Source: a bacterium (lineage in GTDB: Bacteria; Elusimicrobiota; Elusimicrobia; Elusimicrobiales; UBA9959). From it: 64,000 nt of DNA. How positions within the stretch are numbered: the first letter of the stretch is position 1; each line of letters starts with the position of its first letter. The notes under the pieces are model-generated. The model was not told where the DNA came from, did not search any database, and worked only from the letters and a program-made list of their open reading frames with translations. This document shows, piece by piece, positions 44,780-52,075 of the stretch. The stretch is taken from assembly GCA_021811185.1 (NCBI GenBank), contig JAJZPL010000006.1, forward strand, positions 51,395-115,394, given 5' to 3'. A program made the position numbers and the translations under genes.

Positions 44780-45544
44780 ATGAAAAATCCAAGATCTATC
44801 GCTTTCCTGCTCCTGCCCGCGCTGCTCGCGCCGGCGCTCACCGGCTGTTTCGGCGGGCTTAAGACCCTCAAGGTCGTGGACTACACCGACCAGCGGGTGG
44901 GCGACCTGTCGCTGACCAAGAAGGTCACCGGCAAGAAGGATTTCCTGTTCTTCTCCACCACCAAGATGGGGATCTTCCTGGAAGGCAACCTCCAGGGCAC
45001 GATCACGGATTACCAGGGCAATCCCATAGAGGGCGTCACCGTGAAGGTGCTGCCCGACGCGGGCAGGTCCAAGACCGGCGCCTCCGAGAACGTGGCGGAC
45101 GAGTTCGCCGGGGCCGAGGAGAACGCCAACGCCGCCATCAACCTTTCTTTCGCGCCCGGCATCACCGATACGCAGGGACTTTATAAGATCCATTTCGCGC
45201 TGCCGGTGGTGGACAACGAAGTGGACGTGCGCGGCAAGCTGGTTTACAACCCCGGCTGGGAACAGCAGAAGCTGAACCTCGGCAAGACCTACGAGCCGCA
45301 GCAGAAGGAATCCCCTTTCCGCCTCTACTATAACCTCGACACGGGGTTCCTGGCCGTGGCCGAAGGCATCCGCAAGATCATAGTGCAGCCTGTGGGCGAA
45401 GGCCGCGGCCGCATGCAGAGCCTGCCCGGCGCCAAGGGGCCGGAACCCGCCAGGCCCGCCGGCGGCACCTCCGCTCCCGCGGGCGACGCCGCCGCCGGCA
45501 AGGCCGAGGAAGACCTGTTCAAGGGCTTCGATTTCGGCCAGTAA
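44780..45544 (+). CDS. Lipoprotein co-encoded with motAB (carboxypeptidase-regulatory-like domain)
   Basis: 254 residues from the ATG at 44780, which has AGGGTGA five bases upstream; a GTG at 44771 is the alternative. A lipoprotein signal peptide ends with LTGC, acylated Cys23. Residues ~70-135 (LEGNLQGTITDYQGNPIEGVTVKVLP, then a DTQGLYKI strand) resemble carboxypeptidase-regulatory-like/CnaB beta-sandwich domains. The C-terminus is Ala/Gly/Pro-rich and ends with an acidic amphipathic stretch (EEDLFKGFDFGQ). It is the last gene of the flbD-motA-motB cluster, 15 bases after motB and before a strong terminator, so it probably serves the same machine, perhaps as an outer-membrane-anchored bushing or adapter. 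No homolog was recognised by name. Confidence 0.8.
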   Translation: MKNPRSIAFLLLPALLAPALTGCFGGLKTLKVVDYTDQRVGDLSLTKKVTGKKDFLFFSTTKMGIFLEGNLQGTITDYQGNPIEGVTVKVLPDAGRSKTGASENVADEFAGAEENANAAINLSFAPGITDTQGLYKIHFALPVVDNEVDVRGKLVYNPGWEQQKLNLGKTYEPQQKESPFRLYYNLDTGFLAVAEGIRKIIVQPVGEGRGRMQSLPGAKGPEPARPAGGTSAPAGDAAAGKAEEDLFKGFDFGQ

Positions 45545-45564
45545 CGGATCCAGCCGCCGCGCAT

Positions 45565-45593
45565 AAGAAAGAGGGCCCTGCGCCCTCTTTCTT
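45565..45593. terminator. Terminator of the flbD-motA-motB-lipoprotein cluster
   Basis: A perfect 12-bp stem (AAGAAAGAGGGC and its complement) around a 5-base loop, with T-rich 3' arm. The stem is A-rich on one side and T-rich on the other, so it can work in both directions. Confidence 0.8.
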
Positions 45594-45642
45594 GTTTCTG
45601 CGGCCGCCGCCAAAGTAATAGAATAGAGGTGTGGAGAAGAAA

Positions 45643-46728
45643 ATGAAGATCGTTGTCGCCATGTCCGGCGGCGTGGATTCGTCCGTTACCGCGGCCCTGC
45701 TCAAGAGAGCGGGGCACGAGGTGATAGGCGTCACGCTGCGGCTTTTCGCCGAACAGAAGAACGCCGTGAAATGCTGCGGCGGGGCGGACAGCGCGGCCAA
45801 GGCCAGGGCCTCCGCCCAGGCGGTGGGCATCCGCCATTACTTCAAGAGCGCGCAGGGCCTTTTCTCCAAAGCCGTCATCGACGATTTCGTCGGCGGGTAT
45901 CTTTCCGGCGCCACGCCCAACCCCTGCGTGGAATGCAACCGGCACCTCAAATTCGCCTACCTCTACGACTTGGCCCGCTCGATGGACGCGGACTGCCTGG
46001 CCACCGGCCACTACGCCGTGATAAAAAAAGAAGAGGGGCGTTACGGCCTGTACCGCGGCGTCGACCCGCTGAAGGACCAGAGCTATTTCCTGTACTGCCT
46101 GCGGAAGAACCAGCTCGGCCACGTGCTGTTCCCGCTGGGCGGCCTGACCAAGAAGGAAGTGCGGCGCCTGGCCGCCGAGTTCGGCCTGCCCACGGCCTCG
46201 GAGCCGGAATCCAACGACATCTGCTTCGTCACCGAGGGCGGCTACGACCAGTACCTGCGCAAGGTGGCCGGCGTGAAGCCGAAGCCCGGCTACATCGTGG
46301 ATATGGCGGGCAAGCGTCTGGGCAGGCATAACGGGTTCTTCAATTTCACCGTAGGCCAGCGCCGCGGCACCGGCGTGTACGGAGGGGCCAGGCTTTACGT
46401 GACGGAAATACGGCCGGGTACCAACGAGGTTGTGCTCGGGCCTTTGGAGGCGGCGCGCAGTTCGGTCTTCGAAATAAAGGGGCTAAACTGGCTGGCCGAG
46501 GTCCCGGAAAAGGAATTCAAGACCTCGGTCCAGATCCGCTACCACCATAAGCCGGAACCCTGTTCCGTGAAGCTGCTTCCTGCCGGGCGCGCCGGGGTAT
46601 TTCTGGACAGCCCGCAGTTCGCGGTGGCCGCGGGGCAGTCCGCGGTCTTTTACGACGGAGACAGGGTGCTGGGCGGGGGAATAATTTTCCGCGCTGGAAA
46701 AGCCGGGAACATAGAAGGTAAAATATAG
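45643..46728 (+). CDS. mnmA: tRNA-specific 2-thiouridylase MnmA
   Basis: 361 residues. It catalyses ATP-dependent thiolation of U34 in tRNA Lys, Glu and Gln. The PP-loop ATP-binding motif SGGVDSS is at residues 8-14. The nucleophilic Cys95 lies in NPCVECN and the second catalytic Cys194 in NDICFV. C-terminal beta domains follow (FTVGQRRG, QIRYHHKP). The ATG at 45643 is preferred over the GTG at 45631 because GGAGA lies five bases before it and the protein then begins MKIVVAMSGG. A CC pair near residue 45 (KCCGGAD) is typical of many MnmA proteins. It is separated from the motor cluster by a terminator and followed 49 bases later by ddl. Confidence 0.95.
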   Translation: MKIVVAMSGGVDSSVTAALLKRAGHEVIGVTLRLFAEQKNAVKCCGGADSAAKARASAQAVGIRHYFKSAQGLFSKAVIDDFVGGYLSGATPNPCVECNRHLKFAYLYDLARSMDADCLATGHYAVIKKEEGRYGLYRGVDPLKDQSYFLYCLRKNQLGHVLFPLGGLTKKEVRRLAAEFGLPTASEPESNDICFVTEGGYDQYLRKVAGVKPKPGYIVDMAGKRLGRHNGFFNFTVGQRRGTGVYGGARLYVTEIRPGTNEVVLGPLEAARSSVFEIKGLNWLAEVPEKEFKTSVQIRYHHKPEPCSVKLLPAGRAGVFLDSPQFAVAAGQSAVFYDGDRVLGGGIIFRAGKAGNIEGKI

Positions 46729-46777
46729 AAAGCGCCTTGCGCGCTAATTTCAGGCCCGCAGCCGGGAAAGAGATATT

Positions 46778-47857
46778 ATGAGGAAAAAAATAGGCGTTAT
46801 TTTCGGCGGCAGGTCCCCCGAGCACGAAGTTTCCATTGAATCCGCCAAGACGGTTTGCGCCAAACTGGAAGCTGCCGGCTTCACCGCGCTGCCGCTCTAC
46901 GCGCCCCGCGCCGGCGGCTGGCGTCTGGCCTCGCTTAAAGACCTGCTCGCGGGCCGCCCGCTCAAGGGCCCGGCTATCGAGCCTTCGCTGGCCGGCGGCT
47001 GCTTCCTGAAAGCCGGCGGCGGTAAGTTGCGCCCGGACGCGCTCTTCCCCATCATCCACGGTTCCACCGGCGAGGACGGCGTGCTGCAGGGCCTGCTCGA
47101 GCTGCTGGAGCTCCCGTACACCGGCTGCGGCGTTACCGCCTCTGCAGTGGGTATGGATAAGATAATTTCAAAGGAGCTGGCCGCGCTGGCGGAGATCCCG
47201 GTGCTGCCGCACGTGGTGATAAGGGCGCACCAGAAGCCGGCCATGGGCCCGCTGCTGAAGAAAGCCGAAAAGCTGGGTTTCCCGCTTTTCGTAAAGCCAG
47301 TTTCCCAAGGCTCGTCGGTAGGCGTCACGAAGGTCAAGAGCTCCGCCGACCTGCGCCCCGCGGTGCTCAACGCTTTCCGTTTCGATACCGCCGTGATGGT
47401 AGAGAAAGGCGTGGACCGAGCGAGGGAGATAGTCTGCGGCGTGCTCGGCGACGTCTCCGGGGCGGCCGCCAGCGTGACCGGGGAGGTCACACCGCAGGGC
47501 AAGCACGAGTTCTACGATTACGAGGCCAAATACCTTGACGACGACGGCATGGCGTTGACCATTCCGGCCCCGCTTTCCAAGGCGGTCTCGGAACGGATAA
47601 GGGAACTGTCCGTGAAGGTGTTCCAGGCGCTGGGCGGTTCAGGCCAGGCCCGCATCGACTTTTTCGTGGACCCGAAGAACGAGGAGAAGATCTACTTCTG
47701 TGAGATCAACACCCTGCCTGGCTTTACCTCGCACAGTCTCTACCCGCGGCTGTGGGAGAAGACCGGCCTGAAGCCCGAAAAGGTCGTGGCGAGGCTGGTG
47801 CGCATAGCCGTCAGGTCGGCCGCAGCCCGCCGCCGGCTTTCCACCGGCCGTAAATGA
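46778..47857 (+). CDS. ddl: D-alanine--D-alanine ligase
   Basis: 359 residues, an ATP-grasp enzyme that makes the D-Ala-D-Ala dipeptide for peptidoglycan precursors in the cytoplasm. The N-terminus has the family motif GGRSPEHEVSIES, followed by IHGSTGEDG, GVTASAVGMDK, VKPVSQGSSVGV and the metal site EINTLPGFT. The omega-loop FYDYEAKY carries the Tyr typical of D-Ala-D-Ala rather than D-Ala-D-lactate ligases, so intrinsic vancomycin resistance through this gene is not expected. GGAAAGAG precedes the ATG. It works with alr and the class A PBP, encoded 8-12 kb downstream. Confidence 0.95.
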   Translation: MRKKIGVIFGGRSPEHEVSIESAKTVCAKLEAAGFTALPLYAPRAGGWRLASLKDLLAGRPLKGPAIEPSLAGGCFLKAGGGKLRPDALFPIIHGSTGEDGVLQGLLELLELPYTGCGVTASAVGMDKIISKELAALAEIPVLPHVVIRAHQKPAMGPLLKKAEKLGFPLFVKPVSQGSSVGVTKVKSSADLRPAVLNAFRFDTAVMVEKGVDRAREIVCGVLGDVSGAAASVTGEVTPQGKHEFYDYEAKYLDDDGMALTIPAPLSKAVSERIRELSVKVFQALGGSGQARIDFFVDPKNEEKIYFCEINTLPGFTSHSLYPRLWEKTGLKPEKVVARLVRIAVRSAAARRRLSTGRK

Positions 47858-47882
47858 ACGAACCCCGTCCCCGGGGTTCGTT
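47857..47882 (+). terminator. Hairpin directly after ddl
   Basis: An 11-bp perfect stem (AACGAACCCCG and its complement) with a 4-base loop starts at the last base of the ddl stop codon. It is followed by the second hairpin at 47893. Confidence 0.6.
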
Positions 47883-47892
47883 CTCAAGCTGG

Positions 47893-47925
47893 ACCGCAAG
47901 CGCTGAACCGCTTGCGGTTTTTCTT
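47893..47925 (+). terminator. Rho-independent terminator after ddl
   Basis: A 10-bp stem ACCGCAAGCG/CGCTTGCGGT with a 6-base loop followed by TTTTCTTT. It ends at the stop codon of the convergent GYF-domain gene. Confidence 0.85.
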
Positions 47926-49751
47926 TACTGGCCGGTCCCGTCGTCGTCCTCGTAGACATATTCATATTCATCGTCGGCCTTGCCCACTTTGGGGGCGGCG
48001 GCTTTCGCGGCTTTCCTGGCGCCGGCCTTGGCTGCTGGCAGCTGCCTTTTGCCCTTGCCGGCGCCTTTTACCCGCTTGGGGGCGGCCGTAAGCGCGTCAA
48101 AGGCGGCCTTGCCGGATTCGTCCGCCGGCAGGAGGCTCTTCTTGTTATAGTCGACTATATAAGTGTATGTCACGTAGCCGCTCTTCGTTGGCACCTTTGC
48201 CGTTATTTCAAAAAGCCCTTCGCCGCCCTGCTTCACCTTCCAGTCCACCTGGCCGTAATCGCCTCCAGCCAGTTCAGCGTTCTCGCTGATTTTGTCCTCT
48301 AGGCTGGGGCCTTTAGGGTTGGCGCGGTAGGTGCGGGTGAAATATATTATCTCCGGGGAGTGGTCGGGCTCCTTGGACGCCTGGGCCTGGGGCTGCGGTT
48401 GGGCGGCAGGCTGCGCCGGCTGCTGCGGCTGCGCGGGCTGGGCCGCAGCGGGCTGGGCCTCCGGGGCCGGCTGTTCCTGTTTCGCGGGAGTTCCGGCGAA
48501 GGGCAGGGGAAAAGGTATGAAGCCGGTGGCGTCGAAGACCCCGAATTGTTTCAGGCCGATCACGGCGCCTAACAATACCGCTACGAGCAGCGCCAGGGTT
48601 ACCGCGAGTTTGCCCAGTTTTTTAACGGCGCCGCCGAGTTTGGAGCCTTTGCCGCCGCCTTGGTCCACTATCTCCATGGGTTTGGCGGTGCCTTTCGCGG
48701 CGTCTTTAGCCCCTGCTTCCTTGGCGGCCGCTTCCTTGGCCGCCTCCCTCGCGGATTTCTGCTGGGGGGGAGGGGACTGCACCCCAAAGACAGTATCGGA
48801 ATTCCTTTCCGGTTTGAATTCCTGCTGGCTGCTCATTTCCTGTGCCGGCGCGGGCGCGGATCTCATGGCACCCTTGATCTCCGCCAGGGAGTTCTCAAGG
48901 TAGGCCAGCTTGTCCATGATCTCGCGCGGGTATTGAGAATTCTTTATAGAGGAGACCGCTTCCCCCAGCTGGTCCAGTTTGAGGTGAAAAGGGTCTACGG
49001 CGGCGGAAAGGTCCAGCTTGGTGGCCGCGTTCTTAGCCAGCGCGTCTATCTTCTGGTTAAGGGCGTCCAGCGCCCCCTTATCCGGCTGGGAATACGCCGC
49101 CGCCGGCCTGGAGAAAGTCTCCAGTTCGGGGGCCGCGGAGGGCGTGAAGGCCGGGGTTTCGGCCGCGGGCGTGAAAGCGGGAACTTCTTTGGCTTGTTCA
49201 GGGGCTTCGAACGGGCTGGAAAAAGCGGGAGGCGGCTCTTTAGCCAAAGGCTCGTTCGAGGCCGGAGCGGCTTCCTGCGGCTGCACGTTCTCCGTTCTGC
49301 GGACTATCTGGGAGAGGCTTATCGGGTCGAAATTAGCCGAGGACTGGTGCGGCGCGCTTACCGCGGGGGCCGGTTCGTCCGTATGGGCTTTCCCGAGGCT
49401 GTGCGCGGCGATGTTTATGTTGTCCAGGCCGTGGCCGGCGGGGGGAGTCTGCTCTATGGAGGAAGACACCATGGGTTTGAACGAGGAGGCCGGCTTCTCG
49501 GAAGACGGGGGCTCCGCGGCTGGCTGCGCTTCGGGCGCGGGTGCGGCCTTGGGGACGGAAAGGGACGCGCCTGAGCCCAGCAGGGCCGAGAGTTCGGGGT
49601 AGGTGGCGGCTTCCTTCCAGTCTTCGGTCTTCTCGCCTACCGGAGTCTGGGGGCAGACCAGCAAGGAAGGAGAAAAGGAGGGAAGCTCCAGTAGTTTTTC
49701 TTTTTCGAAGGGGCCGAGGATTTCATTATTAACGTATGCCCAGTATTTCAT
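47925..49751 (-). CDS. GYF-like-domain single-pass membrane protein with Pro/Ala-rich linkers
   Basis: 608 residues from the ATG at 49751, which has GGAG six bases upstream; an ATG at 49763 would add four residues. Residues 1-~55 (MKYWAYVNNEILGPFEKEKL, DWKEA) look like a GYF_2 domain, a small fold that binds proline-rich peptides. A long low-complexity Pro/Ala/Glu/Ser region follows, with a short coiled coil (~235-305). Basic residues and one TM helix (KLAVTLALLVAVLLGAVIGL, ~385-407) come next, then another Pro/Gln/Ala linker and a conserved-looking domain (~475-550) rich in beta strands. The tail is Lys/Ala-rich and ends acidic. The N-terminus should be cytoplasmic. Function is unknown; the architecture suggests a scaffold linking cytoplasm and envelope. 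Confidence 0.8.
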   Translation of the reverse strand: MKYWAYVNNEILGPFEKEKLLELPSFSPSLLVCPQTPVGEKTEDWKEAATYPELSALLGSGASLSVPKAAPAPEAQPAAEPPSSEKPASSFKPMVSSSIEQTPPAGHGLDNINIAAHSLGKAHTDEPAPAVSAPHQSSANFDPISLSQIVRRTENVQPQEAAPASNEPLAKEPPPAFSSPFEAPEQAKEVPAFTPAAETPAFTPSAAPELETFSRPAAAYSQPDKGALDALNQKIDALAKNAATKLDLSAAVDPFHLKLDQLGEAVSSIKNSQYPREIMDKLAYLENSLAEIKGAMRSAPAPAQEMSSQQEFKPERNSDTVFGVQSPPPQQKSAREAAKEAAAKEAGAKDAAKGTAKPMEIVDQGGGKGSKLGGAVKKLGKLAVTLALLVAVLLGAVIGLKQFGVFDATGFIPFPLPFAGTPAKQEQPAPEAQPAAAQPAQPQQPAQPAAQPQPQAQASKEPDHSPEIIYFTRTYRANPKGPSLEDKISENAELAGGDYGQVDWKVKQGGEGLFEITAKVPTKSGYVTYTYIVDYNKKSLLPADESGKAAFDALTAAPKRVKGAGKGKRQLPAAKAGARKAAKAAAPKVGKADDEYEYVYEDDDGTGQ

Positions 49752-49851
49752 AGCCGTCTCCATTCCAAGACTAAAAGGAATCTGCTCTATAAACTATATA
49801 AATTCTAGCCAAAGACTGTTACAGAAATAATAACTAATCATTAAATGCTTA

Positions 49852-49874
49852 AAATAGGGGACAGCGACCTATTT
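49852..49874. repeat. Left inverted repeat of the RAYT element
   Basis: A 23-bp sequence that contains AAATAGG...CCTATTT and is the reverse complement of the copy at 50587-50608. It can also fold on itself. It is the expected REP-like partner of the transposase between them. Confidence 0.8.
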
Positions 49875-49878
49875 AATA

Positions 49879-49905
49879 TTGACGAGCTCGCAGATTTGCG
49901 ATACT
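49879..49905 (+). promoter_or_regulatory. Candidate promoter of the transposase gene
   Basis: TTGACG (49879-49884) and a -10-like GATACT (49900-49905), spacer 15 bp, ending nine bases before the ATG. The arrangement resembles the promoter at 36605, including ATACTATT. Confidence 0.4.
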
Positions 49906-49914
49906 ATTCCTAAT

Positions 49915-50592
49915 ATGCCAAGGCTGGCAAGGGTTGTGGGGGTAGGGCTGCCGCATCATATTACTCAGCGCGGTAACTACCGTCAAAAAATATTCAATAA
50001 CGACTCCGACCGGGAGAGGTATCTGCTTTGGGTTGCTGAATACGCCGGAAAGAATGACCTGTTAGTGCTTGCCTACTGCTTAATGGATAACCATGTTCAT
50101 TTTATCGCGGTCCCGGGCAAAGAGGACTCCCTAGCTCGCGCTTTCAACAGCGCGCATATGCGGTATTCCCAGTATTTTAACGGTAAACACAAATTAGCGG
50201 GACATCTCTGGCAGGGGCGGTTTTATTCCTGCGTATTGGACGGGCCGCACTTGCTGGCTGCAGCCAGATATACGGAGCGCAATCCGGTTCGGGCTGGATT
50301 GGTTCCCTGCCCTGAGGCCTGGAAATGGTCCAGCGCCGGAGCGCATTGCCGCGGTATAAATAGGGATATTGGTTTTGATCTTGGAAAACTTTGGGACTAT
50401 ACTGGGACGAACCGGCGGGAATGGCGTGGGTTTATAGGCGAGGCGGACACAGCCGTAGATGTTTCCAATATCCGCAAATACACTCACACGGGCAGGCCTC
50501 TTGGGAATGGGAGATTTATTGAAAACCTGGAGCGCGAATTCGGGCGCAGGCTACGCGCTCTTTCCGTAGGGCGTCCTAAAATGGAAAAATAG
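49915..50592 (+). CDS. REP-associated tyrosine transposase (RAYT, IS200/Y1 family)
   Basis: 225 residues from the ATG at 49915, giving the usual N-terminus MPRLARVVGVGLPHHITQRG. The family catalyses single-strand DNA transactions with a His-hydrophobic-His metal site (NHVHF) and one Tyr nucleophile, here in the helix YTERNPVRAGLV. GRFYSCVLD is also typical. It is flanked by an exact inverted repeat pair, and its TAG stop lies inside the right repeat. No other element genes or target duplication are evident. RAYTs are often domesticated and mobilise short REP sequences rather than themselves. An upstream TTG at 49879 keeps the frame open but does not match the family start. Confidence 0.92.
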   Translation: MPRLARVVGVGLPHHITQRGNYRQKIFNNDSDRERYLLWVAEYAGKNDLLVLAYCLMDNHVHFIAVPGKEDSLARAFNSAHMRYSQYFNGKHKLAGHLWQGRFYSCVLDGPHLLAAARYTERNPVRAGLVPCPEAWKWSSAGAHCRGINRDIGFDLGKLWDYTGTNRREWRGFIGEADTAVDVSNIRKYTHTGRPLGNGRFIENLEREFGRRLRALSVGRPKMEK

Positions 50593-50608
50593 GTCGCTGT
50601 CCCCTATT
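50587..50608. repeat. Right inverted repeat of the RAYT element
   Basis: The reverse complement of the repeat at 49852-49874, differing only at the outermost base. It overlaps the last codons and stop of the transposase. Confidence 0.8.
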
Positions 50609-50629
50609 ATTGCGGGCGCGGGGATATTG

Positions 50630-50635
50630 TACAAT
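50630..50635 (+). promoter_or_regulatory. -10 box of a probable leaderless gene at 50642
   Basis: TACAAT ends six bases before the ATG. A weak -35 (TTATTG) lies 17 bases further upstream, inside the end of the RAYT repeat. Confidence 0.45.
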
Positions 50636-50641
50636 TGAGAG

Positions 50642-51463
50642 ATGGACAGCAAGATTATACGCTCGCTGATATACTTTTTCTCCGGCATCATCGTGCTTTT
50701 TTTTCTTCTGATGCTGATCAATTACATCGGCAGCTGGACCACCTCGCTTTCGGAATCGGCGGCGCGGGAAGAGATGAGCAAGAAAACGCCCGGGGCCTCG
50801 GATACCGCGCAACAGGCCCTGGCGGCGGCCAAGTACAGCGGCGGCGCCAGGGGCTCCATGATCCCCGCCGCCCGCGAGGACCTGTCCTCGGCCGCGGTCA
50901 ACGCGGACGGCGCCATAATGCTGGTCAAAGAAAAAGAATTCGGCGGCGTGGCGGAAAAACCCAAAGATATGATGGCGATGCTGAGCGAGCTGGGCGGCGG
51001 GGACAAGCGCAAGCCGTCCCCGATAGCGCTCAAGGACGCTGACCTGGGCAAGAAGATAGTGGTGGAGGGGAACCAGGTCAAGGAGCCCCGGGTTTCCGGC
51101 GGCGCCATGCCGGAACTGGGGCGTAATCCGGGCCAGGACGGCCATACCCTGCTCACCGCCCCGGTGGACTACAAGCTTTTTAAGAGTTCCGAAACCTGGA
51201 ACGCGTTCGAGATCTCCAGGAAAATGAAATTCGTCGGTTACGACTTCTCTTCCGGCAACCTGCTCATCCTGGTCTCGGTTTCGGATTTCCCAAGCGGGAT
51301 CTTCAGCATAGTGGAAGTGGAGAAAGGGAAAAAAGAAACGGTGGTGAAGTACCGCGTCAACCCGCTCGGCATGGCCGACGGCGCCTCTAAAGAACAGCGC
51401 GAGGCCTACGCCGCCGCGCTGGTGCCCAAGGGCAAGCCGGTCCGGCTGCAGCAGGTGCCGTAG
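50642..51463 (+). CDS. Single-TM envelope protein of unknown function
   Basis: 273 residues. An N-terminal membrane anchor (SLIYFFSGIIVLFFLLMLINYIG, ~8-30) precedes a low-complexity Ala/Gly/Ser linker (to ~150). A compact domain at ~165-265 has several predicted beta strands (WNAFEISRKMKFVGYDFSSG, NLLILVSVSDFPSGIFSIVEVE, ETVVKYRVNPLG). The YRVNPLGM segment hints at a protease-inhibitor or assembly-factor-like beta sheet, but I recognise no family. The stop codon (51461-51463) directly abuts the stop of the convergent YgjV-like gene, leaving no terminator between them. Confidence 0.75.
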   Translation: MDSKIIRSLIYFFSGIIVLFFLLMLINYIGSWTTSLSESAAREEMSKKTPGASDTAQQALAAAKYSGGARGSMIPAAREDLSSAAVNADGAIMLVKEKEFGGVAEKPKDMMAMLSELGGGDKRKPSPIALKDADLGKKIVVEGNQVKEPRVSGGAMPELGRNPGQDGHTLLTAPVDYKLFKSSETWNAFEISRKMKFVGYDFSSGNLLILVSVSDFPSGIFSIVEVEKGKKETVVKYRVNPLGMADGASKEQREAYAAALVPKGKPVRLQQVP

Positions 51464-52075
51464 CTAGATCTTCTTCCTGAAAAATCCCTTCTTTTCCTTG
51501 TCTTCCTCGAAACCTACGCGGATTAGGTAGTCCGTATGTTTCGGGGAACCGCTTATGGCTGTAAAGGCCGAAAATCCCTTGAAGGTTTCTAGGTTCTGCG
51601 GCCTGTTGAACAGGTACCGCGCGCTCTTCAGGTCGCGGTAGTCCTCCGCCACGAAGTCCAGGTGCACCCGTATCTCCGGGGCTTCTTCCGTGTATACGAA
51701 CAGGCCGACCGGCAGCAGGTTCCTGAGGATGAAGACGCAGCGGGGCGTTTTGAGTTTCGCCAAGTCGAAATCCGGGAAGAACTGGGAGATCCCGCGCCCG
51801 TGGTAGGATAGGAAATTTTTCAGCAGCGGGTCCGCCGTGCCCACCTCCATCAATTTAAAAATATCCTTCTTGGCCTTCAGGCTGATGATATACCACAGGT
51901 CTATGGCCGCCACGAACAGGTTGACCGCCAGCACCGGCCATGCGCCCGTCAGCGCCGCGTAGGCTATGAAGACCAGCGCCCCCGCCAGGTTAAGCACCCG
52001 TAGGCGCAGCACGTTGCTGGTCAGGAGCGAGAACGCCACCAGCGCGGAAGCCAGGTAGCCTATAAGTTCTATCAT
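51464..52075 (-). CDS. YgjV-like inner-membrane protein with C-terminal GNAT-like segment
   Basis: 203 residues from the ATG at 52075. The N-terminal half has three TM helices (LIGYLASALVAFSLL, LNLAGALVFIAYAAL, WPVLAVNLFVAAIDLWYII) with the pattern of the YgjV family of small inner-membrane proteins. The C-terminal ~115 residues are soluble and look acetyltransferase-like (CVFILRNLLPVGLFVYTEE, VHLDFVAEDYRDLKSARYLF), but catalytic residues cannot be assigned. Its ATG overlaps the TGA of pdxA by four bases (ATGA), so translation is probably coupled. The frame stays open upstream through pdxA, but that is the alternate frame of pdxA. Function unknown. Confidence 0.78.
   Translation of the reverse strand: MIELIGYLASALVAFSLLTSNVLRLRVLNLAGALVFIAYAALTGAWPVLAVNLFVAAIDLWYIISLKAKKDIFKLMEVGTADPLLKNFLSYHGRGISQFFPDFDLAKLKTPRCVFILRNLLPVGLFVYTEEAPEIRVHLDFVAEDYRDLKSARYLFNRPQNLETFKGFSAFTAISGSPKHTDYLIRVGFEEDKEKKGFFRKKI

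Noticed and set aside
36537..45593. An ordinary flagellar operon
   Set aside because: No rod, hook, filament, export or C-ring FliM/FliN gene is present, and the FliF/FliG-like protein is a fusion with a signal peptide and TPRs.
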